A program made the translations under genes and the position numbers. From the NCBI GenBank assembly GCA_910580015.1, contig CAJTVT010000034.1:1-31220 (forward strand): DNA of 31,220 nucleotides. The letters are read 5' to 3'. Below, in pieces: positions 1 through 7,248 of this stretch; within the stretch, counting starts at the first letter, position 1; each line of letters starts with the position of its first letter. Under the pieces are notes generated by a model that was not told the origin of the DNA, did no database searches, and saw only the letters and a program-made list of their open reading frames with translations. The stretch is from an uncultured Lachnospiraceae bacterium. GTDB taxonomy: Bacteria; Bacillota; Clostridia; Lachnospirales; Lachnospiraceae.

Positions 1-40
1 TGGAAATTCAGGCAAGTAATTGGTCTGATTGTCAGGTGGT

Positions 41-58
41 CAATACACTAGTGTATTG
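41..58. repeat. 18-bp perfect palindrome
   Basis: CAATACACTAGTGTATTG is its own reverse complement. It lies about 20 bp before a terminator-like hairpin, in the stretch upstream of vanR that holds no gene. It could be an operator or part of the 3' end of the gene to the left of the window; nothing in the sequence decides this. Confidence 0.5.
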
Positions 59-77
59 TCTTGATATCAAAAAATAG

Positions 78-132
78 AAACCATCTGTTGGTGAAATGCA
101 GACAATGTATTTTGCCAGTGGATGGTTTTTTA
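78..132 (+). terminator. Rho-independent terminator of the gene left of the window
   Basis: A 14-bp stem (AAACCATCTGTTGG at 78-91 with CCAGTGGATGGTTT at 115-128, three G-T wobbles) closes a 23-nt loop and runs into a T tract. An A tract precedes the left arm, so it could also act on the minus strand. It separates vanR from whatever lies upstream. From here to 360 no gene is seen; the stretch is the vanR leader. Confidence 0.6.
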
Positions 133-232
133 CTATTATTCTGGTGGTAAAATTCTGCAATATTTAACTGCCGGAGTAATATACAAGACACTTTCCAGAA
201 ATTTTTATTGGTAAGGACTGTATGCTCATATA

Positions 233-244
233 ATCTTAGGAAAA
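233..244 (+). promoter_or_regulatory. Candidate VanR-binding motif upstream of vanR
   Basis: ATCTTAGGAAAA occurs here, about 117 bp before vanR, and again at 2273-2284 before vanG. Both promoters of a van system are expected to answer to the same response regulator, so the shared motif is a candidate operator. A TATACT box lies downstream at 295-300 without a good -35, which would suit an activator-dependent promoter. This is inference from two sites only. Confidence 0.35.
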
Positions 245-360
245 TATTAATACTTAAAAAGGAAATTAGTGAAGATTCCAGAAACAGAGTTTGGTATACT
301 AAGATTGGAATACGTAAAATAATCATTAATACAAAACAGACTGGAAGGAGTGAGCTTGTA

Positions 361-1062
361 ATGGAGAAAGTATTAGTTGTAGATGATGAGAAAGAGATTG
401 CCGATTTGGTGGCATTTTATTTGGAGAGTGAAAATTTTGAGGTGACAGTGTGTTATTCTTCCAAAGATGCGTTAGAGCAGATTGAGAAGGTGAATTTTGA
501 TATTGCGATTTTAGATGTTATGCTTCCTGGAATCAATGGGTTGGACTTGTGTAAAGAGATCCGCAAAAGCCACAATTATCCAGTGATTATGCTTACAGCA
601 AAGGATGAAGAGATTGATAAGATCCGTGGCCTGATGTTGGGGGCGGATGATTATATGACGAAGCCTTTTCGACCGCTGGAGTTGGTGGCACGGGTGAAAG
701 CCCAACTTCGCCGTTTTAAAAGATATAACCAGAATCAGCTTCCAGAGGAGACAGATCCTTCCCTGTTGGTGCATGGGGGATTGGTTATGAATATTAAAAC
801 CCATGAATGTAAATTGGACGAAAAACCATTGATATTAACACCCACAGAATTTTCGATTTTGAAAATTCTCTGTCAGCGTAAGGGGGAGGTGGTAAGTTCT
901 GAAGAGTTGTTTCATGAGATCTGGCAAGATGAATATTACAGTAAAAGCAACAATACCATTACCGTGCATATTCGCCATCTTCGGGAGAAAATGAATGATT
1001 CTGTGGAGCGGCCTAAATATATCAAGACAATTTGGGGAGTAGGTTATAAAATTGAAAATTAG
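361..1062 (+). CDS. vanR: VanR-type response regulator (OmpR family)
   Basis: The product is a 233-residue two-component response regulator. An N-terminal receiver domain (about 1-115) has the acidic pocket D8-D9, the phospho-acceptor D52 in LDVMLPG, and the conserved Lys in the MTKPF motif. A C-terminal winged-helix DNA-binding domain of OmpR/PhoB type (about 135-230) ends in the usual GVGYKIE motif. The start at 361 is chosen because AAGGAG at 345-350 stands 10 nt upstream and the protein then begins as receivers normally do; the longer open frame has no such site. The 3' end overlaps the sensor kinase gene by 11 nt, so the two are co-translated. Its place before a VanG-type ligase cluster makes it the likely activator of vanG-vanXY-vanT. 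The VanR identity comes from context as well as family; receiver and effector domains alone do not separate VanR from other OmpR regulators. Confidence 0.88.
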   Translation: MEKVLVVDDEKEIADLVAFYLESENFEVTVCYSSKDALEQIEKVNFDIAILDVMLPGINGLDLCKEIRKSHNYPVIMLTAKDEEIDKIRGLMLGADDYMTKPFRPLELVARVKAQLRRFKRYNQNQLPEETDPSLLVHGGLVMNIKTHECKLDEKPLILTPTEFSILKILCQRKGEVVSSEELFHEIWQDEYYSKSNNTITVHIRHLREKMNDSVERPKYIKTIWGVGYKIEN

Positions 1063-2233
1063 AGTCAAAGAGAAAACTGGGAGTGAAAAATCAAATGTTG
1101 GAAAGAAAAAGAAAATAGGATATGCCAAGCTAAAAATAAAAGTATTTTTGCGAACTTTTAGTATGATTGTGCTTGCGTTCTGTATTATTTTTACTGTGTA
1201 TCGCCGGTTTTGGTTTGGACGAGTAGGGGACTGGATTGTAATCTTTCTGCAAAATGTATTTCATTTAGATTATATGGATGCCATTAATATATACAAATAT
1301 GGATTGCGGGAAAATCTGACGATGATTATTTTTCTCGCGGTTACATTCTGTTTTATGTTGTTGTTTTGGTTTTCATTGTCCTGGTTTACCCGTTATTTTA
1401 ATGAGATTGATGCAGGTCTGGACAAGTTGATTCAGGGAGAGGATAAAGAAATTCTTCTGTCCACAGAAATGGCGCCTATGGAACAGAAATTAAATGTGTT
1501 AAGGCAGACATTGGAACGAAGAGAATTGGAGGCAAAGTTAGCAGAAGAGCGTAAAAACAATCTGGTGATGTACCTTGCCCACGACATTCGAACACCATTG
1601 ACTTCTGTGATTGGTTATTTGAGTCTTTTGGAGGAGGCGCCAGACATGCCTACAGAGCAAAAAGCAAAGTATGTGCATATCACTCTGGAAAAGGCAAATC
1701 GCCTGGAACAGCTTTTGAATGAGTTTTTTGAAATCACCAGATACAATATTCAGCAGATTGTCCTGGAAAAAGAAAAGATAGATTTGTACTATATGCTGCT
1801 TCAGATGATTGAAGAGTTTTATCCGCTTCTCAACAGGAAAGGAAATCGGGCTGTGCTTCACAGTGATGAAAATGTTACAGTTTATGGAGATCCAGTAAAG
1901 TTGGCAAGGGTATTTAACAATATATTAAAAAATGCAGTTGCCTACAGTTATGAGAACACACAAATTGATATTTTTGTGGAAGAATTGCCTGCTGGGCAGA
2001 TTGTCGTTCGCTTTCAAAATGGAGGGAAGACCATTCCAAAAGAAAAACTCTTGTCTATTTTTGAAAAATTTTACCGAATGGATGAATCGCGCACATCCAA
2101 CACAGGAGGTGCAGGATTGGGGCTTGCGATTGCAAAAGAAATAGTGACATTGCATGGGGGTAAAATTTACGCGGAGAGCGATAAAGAGAAGGTGGTGTTT
2201 GTGGTGGAATTGCCAGGCACACCAAATGAATAG
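1052..2233 (+). CDS. vanS: VanS-type membrane sensor histidine kinase
   Basis: The product is a 393-residue sensor kinase, the presumed partner of VanR. Two membrane segments (about residues 30-52 and 88-115) bracket a short extracytoplasmic loop, then comes a HAMP-like linker. The HisKA helix carries the phospho-acceptor H177 in HDIRTPLTS, and the ATPase domain has the N box (NILKNAVAYS) and the G box (GGAGLGLAIAKE). The start is a TTG at 1052 inside the end of vanR; G-rich sequence at 1034-1043 can serve as its ribosome site, and no better in-frame start exists before the first membrane segment. The loop between membrane segments is short, as in VanS proteins thought to sense the drug or envelope damage directly. 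A strong terminator lies just downstream, so vanRS probably forms its own transcript. Confidence 0.88.
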   Translation: MKIRVKEKTGSEKSNVGKKKKIGYAKLKIKVFLRTFSMIVLAFCIIFTVYRRFWFGRVGDWIVIFLQNVFHLDYMDAINIYKYGLRENLTMIIFLAVTFCFMLLFWFSLSWFTRYFNEIDAGLDKLIQGEDKEILLSTEMAPMEQKLNVLRQTLERRELEAKLAEERKNNLVMYLAHDIRTPLTSVIGYLSLLEEAPDMPTEQKAKYVHITLEKANRLEQLLNEFFEITRYNIQQIVLEKEKIDLYYMLLQMIEEFYPLLNRKGNRAVLHSDENVTVYGDPVKLARVFNNILKNAVAYSYENTQIDIFVEELPAGQIVVRFQNGGKTIPKEKLLSIFEKFYRMDESRTSNTGGAGLGLAIAKEIVTLHGGKIYAESDKEKVVFVVELPGTPNE

Positions 2234-2252
2234 AGTTTTATGGCAAAAAATT

Positions 2253-2284
2253 CCTAAGTTTCGCTTAGGATTATCTTAGGAAAA
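2253..2284. promoter_or_regulatory. Candidate VanR operator between vanS and vanG
   Basis: CTTAGG occurs at 2264-2269 and 2275-2280, exactly 11 bp apart, a spacing typical of OmpR-family tandem binding. CCTAAG at 2253-2258 forms an inverted repeat with the first copy. The right half, ATCTTAGGAAAA (2273-2284), is identical to 233-244 upstream of vanR. The terminator at 2312-2352 lies between this site and vanG, which complicates a simple model of vanG activation. Confidence 0.4.
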
Positions 2285-2311
2285 AAACAACAGAATATTA
2301 AAGCGATTGAT

Positions 2312-2352
2312 CCGCCTGTTTCGTACAATTAATTACGAAGCAGGCGGTTTTT
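2312..2352 (+). terminator. Strong intrinsic terminator between vanS and vanG
   Basis: CCGCCTGTTTCGTA pairs with TACGAAGCAGGCGG over 14 bp with one G-T pair and an 8-nt loop, followed by TTTTT. It should end the vanRS transcript and makes a separate promoter for vanG likely. Read-through control at this hairpin is possible, but no competing antiterminator was seen. Confidence 0.85.
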
Positions 2353-2383
2353 ATGACAATTTTGTTATAAAAGAGTCACTATG

Positions 2384-2411
2384 TTGTCATCTTCAAGGGG
2401 TATGATATACA
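2384..2411 (+). promoter_or_regulatory. Candidate vanG promoter
   Basis: TTGTCA (2384-2389) and TATACA (2406-2411) are 16 bp apart, downstream of the terminator. The start point would fall near 2418, giving a very short leader before the AGGAG at 2421-2425. Confidence 0.4.
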
Positions 2412-2434
2412 AAAAGGAAAAGGAGAAAAACGTG

Positions 2435-3484
2435 ATGAAAAGGAAAAAAATAGCGGTTATATTTGGGGGTTGTTCCAGTGAATACGAGGTATCGCTTCAA
2501 TCAGCTTATGCGGTAATTACTCATATAGATCAAGAAACATATGAAATGGTTTTAATCGGGATCGATCAAACAGGGGTGTGGTATCTCTATCAAGGAGAAC
2601 ATGCAGATATTCCAAGTGATAACTGGAAGAAGGAGGAGAACTGCATTCCAGTGGTGGTTTCACCAGATAGAACGTTGCATGGTATCTTACTTTTAAAGGA
2701 GACAGGGATTGAGAAGTTGTCCTTGGATTGTGCTTTGCCCATATTGCATGGGAAAAACGGGGAAGATGGGACCGTACAGGGAATGCTGGAACTTGCAGGA
2801 ATCCCACTGATTGGATGTAATGCTATGAGTTCTGCGATCTGTATGGATAAGGAGATGGCGCACCGCCTGGCCAAAGGATGTGGTGTCCATGTTCCGACTT
2901 CTTATAGCCTTACAGAACAGGAACGTAAGAATGAAACAAAGATCATCAAATATGGAGAAAAGCTGGGATATCCTCTCTTTGTCAAACCTCTGCGCGCAGG
3001 TTCTTCTTTTGGGATTACAAAAGTTGCAAAACCTGGGGAACTGCTCTCTGCTGTGGAACATGCATTTGCATATGATTCTCAGATTATCCTAGAAGAGATG
3101 GTGGAAGGATTTGAAGTGGGGTGTGCAGTATTAGGAACCAGCGAATTGACGGTAGGAGAGGTTGATGAAATTGAATTGTCAGAAGGTTTTTTTGACTACA
3201 CGGAAAAATACACCCTCAAGTCTTCCAAAATTCATGTTCCAGCAAGGATTTCCAGAGAACAGGCAGAAGAAATCAAGGCAGCAGCAAAGCGGATTTATCG
3301 TGGGTTGGGTTGCAGCTACTTTGCCAGGGTGGACTTGTTTGTGACACCAGAGGGAAAAATTTATTTTAACGAGGTAAATACGATACCAGGATTTACCTCC
3401 CACAGCCGTTATCCCAATATGATGAAGGCCATCGGCATTTCTTTTGAAGAGCTTTTGTCAAGACTTCTGGAGTTGCAACCATAA
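2435..3484 (+). CDS. vanG: D-alanine--D-serine ligase, VanG type
   Basis: This ATP-grasp ligase joins D-Ala to D-Ser in the cytoplasm. The D-Ala-D-Ser ends it makes on peptidoglycan precursors bind vancomycin poorly. The 349 residues match the length of enterococcal VanG as I recall it. N-terminal KIAVIFGG and EYEVSLQSA, the HGKNGEDGTVQG motif, the ATP-binding KPLRAGSSFG segment and the C-terminal FNEVNTIPGFTSHSRYP all agree. The omega loop reads DYTEKYTLK (E257-K258-Y259): the EKY pattern is associated with D-Ala-D-Ser ligases, while D-Lac ligases carry a His nearby. The start at 2435 has AGGAG 9 nt upstream; an adjacent GTG at 2432 is possible. The gene follows a terminator and is 36 nt ahead of vanXY. 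Little but the exact VanG subtype is uncertain. Confidence 0.93.
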   Translation: MKRKKIAVIFGGCSSEYEVSLQSAYAVITHIDQETYEMVLIGIDQTGVWYLYQGEHADIPSDNWKKEENCIPVVVSPDRTLHGILLLKETGIEKLSLDCALPILHGKNGEDGTVQGMLELAGIPLIGCNAMSSAICMDKEMAHRLAKGCGVHVPTSYSLTEQERKNETKIIKYGEKLGYPLFVKPLRAGSSFGITKVAKPGELLSAVEHAFAYDSQIILEEMVEGFEVGCAVLGTSELTVGEVDEIELSEGFFDYTEKYTLKSSKIHVPARISREQAEEIKAAAKRIYRGLGCSYFARVDLFVTPEGKIYFNEVNTIPGFTSHSRYPNMMKAIGISFEELLSRLLELQP

Positions 3485-3520
3485 ACATATCATTTTGAAG
3501 AGAAAGGCAGGGCATCGGAA

Positions 3521-4474
3521 ATGTTAGTGTTAAAAAAAGACCGAGTTTACCAGGGAAATTTAATTTTAGTCAACCAGAAATATGCGGTGCAAAAGCAGCT
3601 TCAGCAACGGGAGCTTTGTCCGGTGTTTGAAAGCCAACCGAAGATACTTATGGAGTGTGAGAGTGCTCGGATGCTTAAAAAGCTGTTGGCAGAGTTGAAG
3701 GAAGAGGAATCTGGTAGTTTTGTTGTGGGGGTCAGTGGGTATCGTCCCAGGGAAGAACAAGTAAAAATTTTTGAAGACTCCTTGGCGGAACATGGAAGAG
3801 CTTTTACTGAGAAATATGTGGCTACGCCAGATCACAGTGAGCATCAGACAGGGCTGGCGATAGATTTGGCGCTAGATGGGCCCGAAATAGATTTTATCTG
3901 TCCAGAGTTTCCCTATGAGGGAATTTGTCAGAGATTTCGAGAGAAAATGGCGAGTTTTGGGTTTGTGGAACGTTATCCGGCAGAAAAACAACATATTACT
4001 GGAATAGGAGCAGAACCGTGGCATTTTCGCTATGTGGGAGTTCCTCATGCGGAGCTGATGCAAGAGCAGGGAATGGTGTTGGAAGAATATATCGAGTGGA
4101 TAAAACAATTTGATTTAAGGAAAAATCCATGCATTCTTCCTATGCAGGACAAAGAGGTTCGGATTGGTTATGTGAAAGCCCAAGGAGATTATACCAGAAT
4201 AGAAGGTTTGGAAACCGCCATGGAACGCACCAGAATTGGATATATCAAGCTTCGTGAGAAGAGTAGAATATCCTGGCAGGCTTGTGGACTGGGAAGAGGC
4301 GGAACCTTTCACACAAGTGGTGTGTACAAAAGTGGAGTTGTCAGAACAAGCCTTCAAATCTCAGGGGATAATGCAGAGGGATTTATCCTGACCTATATGA
4401 TGGGAGAAAATCTGTTTGGCGACAGAGGAGTAGGAGCAGGATATGAGACAGAGAAAAAATTATGCAGCAATTGA
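3521..4474 (+). CDS. vanXY: VanXY-type D,D-dipeptidase/D,D-carboxypeptidase
   Basis: This M15-family zinc peptidase is predicted to hydrolyse D-Ala-D-Ala and to trim the terminal D-Ala from precursors, leaving the D-Ser-ending ones. The zinc ligands are visible as SEHQTGLAIDL (H108, D115) and EPWHFRY (catalytic E165, H168). The substrate segment VSGYRPREEQ precedes them. No signal peptide is present, as expected for a cytoplasmic VanXY rather than a membrane-anchored VanY. At 317 residues it is longer than VanXY of enterococcal VanG clusters (about 250 by memory). The extra part lies in about residues 200-290, ahead of an end (LQISGDNAEGFILTY) that resembles the usual VanXY C-terminus. The gene overlaps vanTm by 32 nt. 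Whether both activities are kept cannot be told from sequence. Confidence 0.88.
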   Translation: MLVLKKDRVYQGNLILVNQKYAVQKQLQQRELCPVFESQPKILMECESARMLKKLLAELKEEESGSFVVGVSGYRPREEQVKIFEDSLAEHGRAFTEKYVATPDHSEHQTGLAIDLALDGPEIDFICPEFPYEGICQRFREKMASFGFVERYPAEKQHITGIGAEPWHFRYVGVPHAELMQEQGMVLEEYIEWIKQFDLRKNPCILPMQDKEVRIGYVKAQGDYTRIEGLETAMERTRIGYIKLREKSRISWQACGLGRGGTFHTSGVYKSGVVRTSLQISGDNAEGFILTYMMGENLFGDRGVGAGYETEKKLCSN

Positions 4475-5492
4475 TAATTTCCGCTTGCTAGCAGCGCTGT
4501 TGATTGTGGCCATTCATACAGCCCCATTGGCATCTTTTAGTAAGACAGCGGATTTCCTGGTGACTTATTGTTTTGGAAGAATTGGAGTTCCATTTTTTCT
4601 GATGGTGACAGGATATTTCGTATTGGCGCCTTATCAGAAGAAGGTTCATTCTAATCAAGGGATTGGAACCATGGGGAAATTTTTAAAGAAGACCGTTCTT
4701 TTGTATTTTATCTCCACGCTGCTCTATCTTCCTCTAAAGATATATTCGGGGAATTTCAGTCATAACGTGTGGGATTGGATGAAGGAAATATTTTTTGATG
4801 GAACATTTTATCATTTATGGTATCTTCCGGCGGTTCTTCTTGGCTGTCTGCTGTTGATGGCGTTGTTGTCATTTTGTAGTCCTCTTACGGTGTCGGCAGT
4901 GGTGTCTGTGCTGTATATCATAGGAGTGTTGGGTGACAGTTATTACAACCTGGTAAGCCAAGTTCCTTTTTTAAAAATGGTGTATGAGGCAATTTTTCAA
5001 ATCAGTTCTTATACAAGAAATGGGATTTTTTTTGCGCCAGCTTTTTTGTGGATGGGAGTGGTTCTTGCCAATGGAAAGGTGAGAATTTCACAGCAACGTG
5101 CAGCGGCAGGGTTGGCAATATCCCTGGCAGGAATGTTGGCAGAAGGATTTCTTAGTTTCCAGCTTGAATGGCAGAAGCATAATAGCATGTATTTTTTTCT
5201 GGTTCCAGTGATGTTTTATCTGTTTGAACTGCTTTTGTCCCGAAAAGGCGTGGAAGTGAAAGCTGTGCGAGATCTGTCTATGTATCTGTATATCATCCAT
5301 CCATGTTGTATTGTTATCGTAAGAGGGGCTGCCGATGTGTTGAAAATGTCAAAACTGTTCGTGCAACAGTCGTTGGTTCACTACATAGCAGTATGTGTAG
5401 TTTCTGTATTGTTGTCGCTTATTCTGGTGATGGGTAATGGAATATTATCAAAGTGGAGGTATTATGTATCGCAAAGGAAGGGCATGGATTGA
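4443..5492 (+). CDS. vanTm: VanT membrane subunit (acyltransferase-3 type, VanTm)
   Basis: The product is a 349-residue multi-pass membrane protein of the acyltransferase-3 (OAC) family, with about ten hydrophobic segments beginning at FRLLAALLIVAIHTAP; the family His lies in this first segment. In enterococcal VanT of VanC/VanG types this domain is fused in front of the racemase domain and is thought to aid serine supply. Here it stops at 5492, and the racemase restarts in another frame with its own ribosome site. The two genes overlap by 29 nt, which suggests coupling. The same split is known from vanL, where the parts are named vanTm and vanTr. The start at 4443 has GGAG at 4433-4436. Alone it could be any acyltransferase; the position gives the VanT identity. 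Confidence 0.82.
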   Translation: MRQRKNYAAIDNFRLLAALLIVAIHTAPLASFSKTADFLVTYCFGRIGVPFFLMVTGYFVLAPYQKKVHSNQGIGTMGKFLKKTVLLYFISTLLYLPLKIYSGNFSHNVWDWMKEIFFDGTFYHLWYLPAVLLGCLLLMALLSFCSPLTVSAVVSVLYIIGVLGDSYYNLVSQVPFLKMVYEAIFQISSYTRNGIFFAPAFLWMGVVLANGKVRISQQRAAAGLAISLAGMLAEGFLSFQLEWQKHNSMYFFLVPVMFYLFELLLSRKGVEVKAVRDLSMYLYIIHPCCIVIVRGAADVLKMSKLFVQQSLVHYIAVCVVSVLLSLILVMGNGILSKWRYYVSQRKGMD

Positions 5493-6582
5493 GCTAAATT
5501 TGGATCATTTAAAACATAATATGAAACAATTTCGTCGTTTACTGCCTTGGGATTGTGCGTTGATGCCAGCAGTGAAAGCAAACGCATATGGACATGGCGC
5601 TATGCTGGTGGCAAAGACGCTGCAAGAGCAGGGAGTGAATGCATTTTGTGTGGCTTCCGCAAGTGAAGGAGTGCAGCTTCGCAGGGCAGGGATTACCGGA
5701 GAATTGTTGGTGTTGGGCTATACCCATCCAGCACAATTTGACGATTTGATTGCATATGACTTAATACAGACGGTGGTGGATGGAAATTATGCAAGGGAAT
5801 TGCAGCGTGACGGGCGAAAGTTTACAGTTCATGTGGGGATTGACACAGGGATGCATCGGATTGGGGAACGTTGGGAGAATATGGAAGAGATTCTCAAAAT
5901 ATTCCGAATGCCTTGTTTGAATGTGACAGGGATCTATTCTCATCTATGTGTTTCAGATGGGCAGTCACAGCAGGAACGGGCCTATACCATGGAGCAGATC
6001 CACCATTTTGAGTATGTGATCGAGGAGCTTCATAGACAGGGATTTCAGGATTTCAAATGTCATTTGCAGGGCAGCTATGGCGTGTTAAATTACTCACAGT
6101 ATTGCTTTGATTACGCACGGATTGGAATTGCGTTTTATGGTATTTACAGTGAAAAAAATGATATTACAAATGCTGATTTGGATTTAAAACCAGTTCTGTC
6201 CCTAAAATCCAAGGTGGTGAGTGTGAGAAATTTGTACCAAGGGGAAGCAGCAGGTTATGGTTTGGCTTACAATGCAGATCAAAATCGCAGAATTGCGGTG
6301 CTGTCCATTGGATATGCAGATGGGGTTCCAAGGAATCTGTCAAATTGTGGCTATATTCTCTGCAATGGGAAAATGGCACCGATTGTGGGAAGAATTTGCA
6401 TGGATCAGATGATGGTGGATGTCACAACGATTCCTCAGGTAAAGCCAGGAGATGAGGCGGTACTAATTGGAAAATCTGGTGGTTTGGAAATCCGCGCAGA
6501 GGATATGGCACAGTGGGCAGGAACGATCAGCAACGAGATTGTCAGTCGTCTTGGTGAGCGACTGGAGCGGGTGGCAGAGTGA
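5464..6582 (+). CDS. vanTr: Serine racemase catalytic subunit (VanTr), alanine racemase fold
   Basis: This PLP racemase (372 residues) is predicted to convert L-Ser to D-Ser for VanG. K38 in PAVKANAYGHG is the PLP lysine, and the Tyr base is in GYGLAYNA. In the C-terminal motif the protein reads TISNEIVSR (N357), where alanine racemases have Tyr (Tyr354 in the Geobacillus enzyme). An Asn at this point is reported for VanT of VanG type and linked to serine use. The start at 5464 is set by GTGGAGG at 5453-5459; the longer frame from 5437 has no such site. It overlaps the end of vanTm by 29 nt, and its own 3' end overlaps the convergent VOC gene by 41 nt. Some alanine racemization is likely kept, as in known VanT. 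Confidence 0.87.
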   Translation: MYRKGRAWIELNLDHLKHNMKQFRRLLPWDCALMPAVKANAYGHGAMLVAKTLQEQGVNAFCVASASEGVQLRRAGITGELLVLGYTHPAQFDDLIAYDLIQTVVDGNYARELQRDGRKFTVHVGIDTGMHRIGERWENMEEILKIFRMPCLNVTGIYSHLCVSDGQSQQERAYTMEQIHHFEYVIEELHRQGFQDFKCHLQGSYGVLNYSQYCFDYARIGIAFYGIYSEKNDITNADLDLKPVLSLKSKVVSVRNLYQGEAAGYGLAYNADQNRRIAVLSIGYADGVPRNLSNCGYILCNGKMAPIVGRICMDQMMVDVTTIPQVKPGDEAVLIGKSGGLEIRAEDMAQWAGTISNEIVSRLGERLERVAE

Positions 6583-6949
6583 GGGGTTCCATTGGGGTTC
6601 CAACTTCAATTAGATTTCCATTGGGATCATAGAATCGGATCACCTGTTGTCCCCAGCTATGTGTCATCAATTGATTTACGTATTCTATGGGTTCTTTATA
6701 ATTCTCTAATTTCTTTACAAATTCTTCGATATTTTTCTCCTCAAAATACAGTTCACAGGAATTGTTTTTGGGGAGAATTTCTTTGTCCAGAAATGCTTTC
6801 CATATCTTGGCATCTTGTAATACAAGTCCCTCTGTCAGAATTACATTTCCATCTTGATTCAAAATCACTTCCAGTCCAAAGAGTTCTCTATAAAATGCAA
6901 TGGATGTTTCCATATCATTTACCGTAATCAGAATATTTTTCAGCTTCAT
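6542..6949 (-). CDS. VOC (glyoxalase/bleomycin-resistance fold) protein
   Basis: The product is a 135-residue VOC-superfamily protein. It opens with MKLKNILITVNDMETSIAFYREL, the classic first strand and helix (shown here in outline: NILITVNDME, then FYRELFGLEV), and has a second module ending FYDPNGNLIEVG with a Glu that is a metal ligand in the family. The usual first-strand His is replaced by Thr, so the metal site may be incomplete. Substrate unknown; such proteins range from lyases to drug-binding proteins. AAAGG lies about 10 nt upstream of the start. It is transcribed toward the van cluster and shares 41 bp of its 3' end with vanTr. There is no sign it belongs to the resistance pathway. 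Confidence 0.8.
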   Translation of the reverse strand: MKLKNILITVNDMETSIAFYRELFGLEVILNQDGNVILTEGLVLQDAKIWKAFLDKEILPKNNSCELYFEEKNIEEFVKKLENYKEPIEYVNQLMTHSWGQQVIRFYDPNGNLIEVGTPMEPLTLPPAPVAHQDD

Positions 6950-6995
6950 AGGATGTACCTTTCTGTATGTAGAATTTCAAAATCCAATTAGGCAC

Positions 6996-7024
6996 ATCAT
7001 ATCATAATTTTTTTTGAAAGACAA
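6996..7024 (-). promoter_or_regulatory. Promoter of the VOC gene
   Basis: On the minus strand TTGTCT (7024-7019) and TATGAT (7001-6996) are separated by 17 bp, giving a leader of about 40 nt before the gene starting at 6949. The mobile element begins only 4 bp beyond the -35 (target duplication 7028-7036). Confidence 0.65.
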
Positions 7025-7027
7025 TCA

Positions 7028-7036
7028 TAGAATTAC
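7028..7036. repeat. Left target-site duplication (9 bp)
   Basis: TAGAATTAC directly abuts the left terminal inverted repeat; the same 9 bp abut the right end at 7233-7241. Confidence 0.8.
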
Positions 7037-7232
7037 TTTGAGTTTCCCCATTTTGCAATTCATAGTGCCAAAAGGTTTCCATCACAAAGTGATGGAAACA
7101 CTTTGCACATAAAAGCGCTCTGAAAAGCTAGCTTTCCAGAGTGCTTTTTGTGCAAGATGTCTATGCTGCCAAAGGCAGCAAGACCTTTTGGCACTATAAT
7201 ATCGGCTATTATAAAAAATGGGGAAACTCAAA
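7037..7232. mobile_element. 196-bp MITE-like element with multi-hairpin core
   Basis: The ends are perfect 18-bp inverted repeats: TTTGAGTTTCCCCATTTT at 7037-7054 and its reverse complement at 7215-7232. A second inner pair (TAGTGCCAAAAGGT 7063-7076 with 7183-7196) continues the basal stem. Between them lie three perfect or near-perfect hairpins: 7075-7099 (11-bp stem, AAA loop), 7103-7155 (about 18 paired bases capped by AAAGCTAGCTTT) and 7164-7180 (7-bp stem, AAA loop). A 9-bp direct repeat flanks the element. It has no credible coding sequence, so it would need a transposase in trans. A folded transcript would look like a cloverleaf, but it has no tRNA features. Copies elsewhere in the genome are expected but not checkable here. 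Confidence 0.82.
7188..7215 (+). promoter_or_regulatory. Outward promoter in the right end of the MITE-like element
   Basis: TTGGCA (7188-7193) and TATAAA (7210-7215) are 16 bp apart and point toward the YolD/polymerase operon; initiation would be near 7222. A perfect TATAAT at 7195-7200 without a -35 also lies here. The insertion separates the operon from its former upstream DNA, so this may now be its promoter. Confidence 0.5.
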
Positions 7233-7241
7233 TAGAATTAC
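7233..7241. repeat. Right target-site duplication (9 bp)
   Basis: TAGAATTAC, identical to 7028-7036, marks the right boundary of the insertion, 7 nt before the ATG at 7249. Confidence 0.8.
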
Positions 7242-7248
7242 CTTAAAT

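Noticed and set aside
38..50. 13-bp match GGTCAATACACTA with 19113-19125
   Set aside because: A match of this length is expected by chance several times in a window of this size, and the contexts differ.
7037..7232. Cloverleaf-like fold as a tRNA
   Set aside because: No T-loop GTTCRA, no anticodon arm geometry and no CCA-type acceptor; TIRs and target duplication explain it better.
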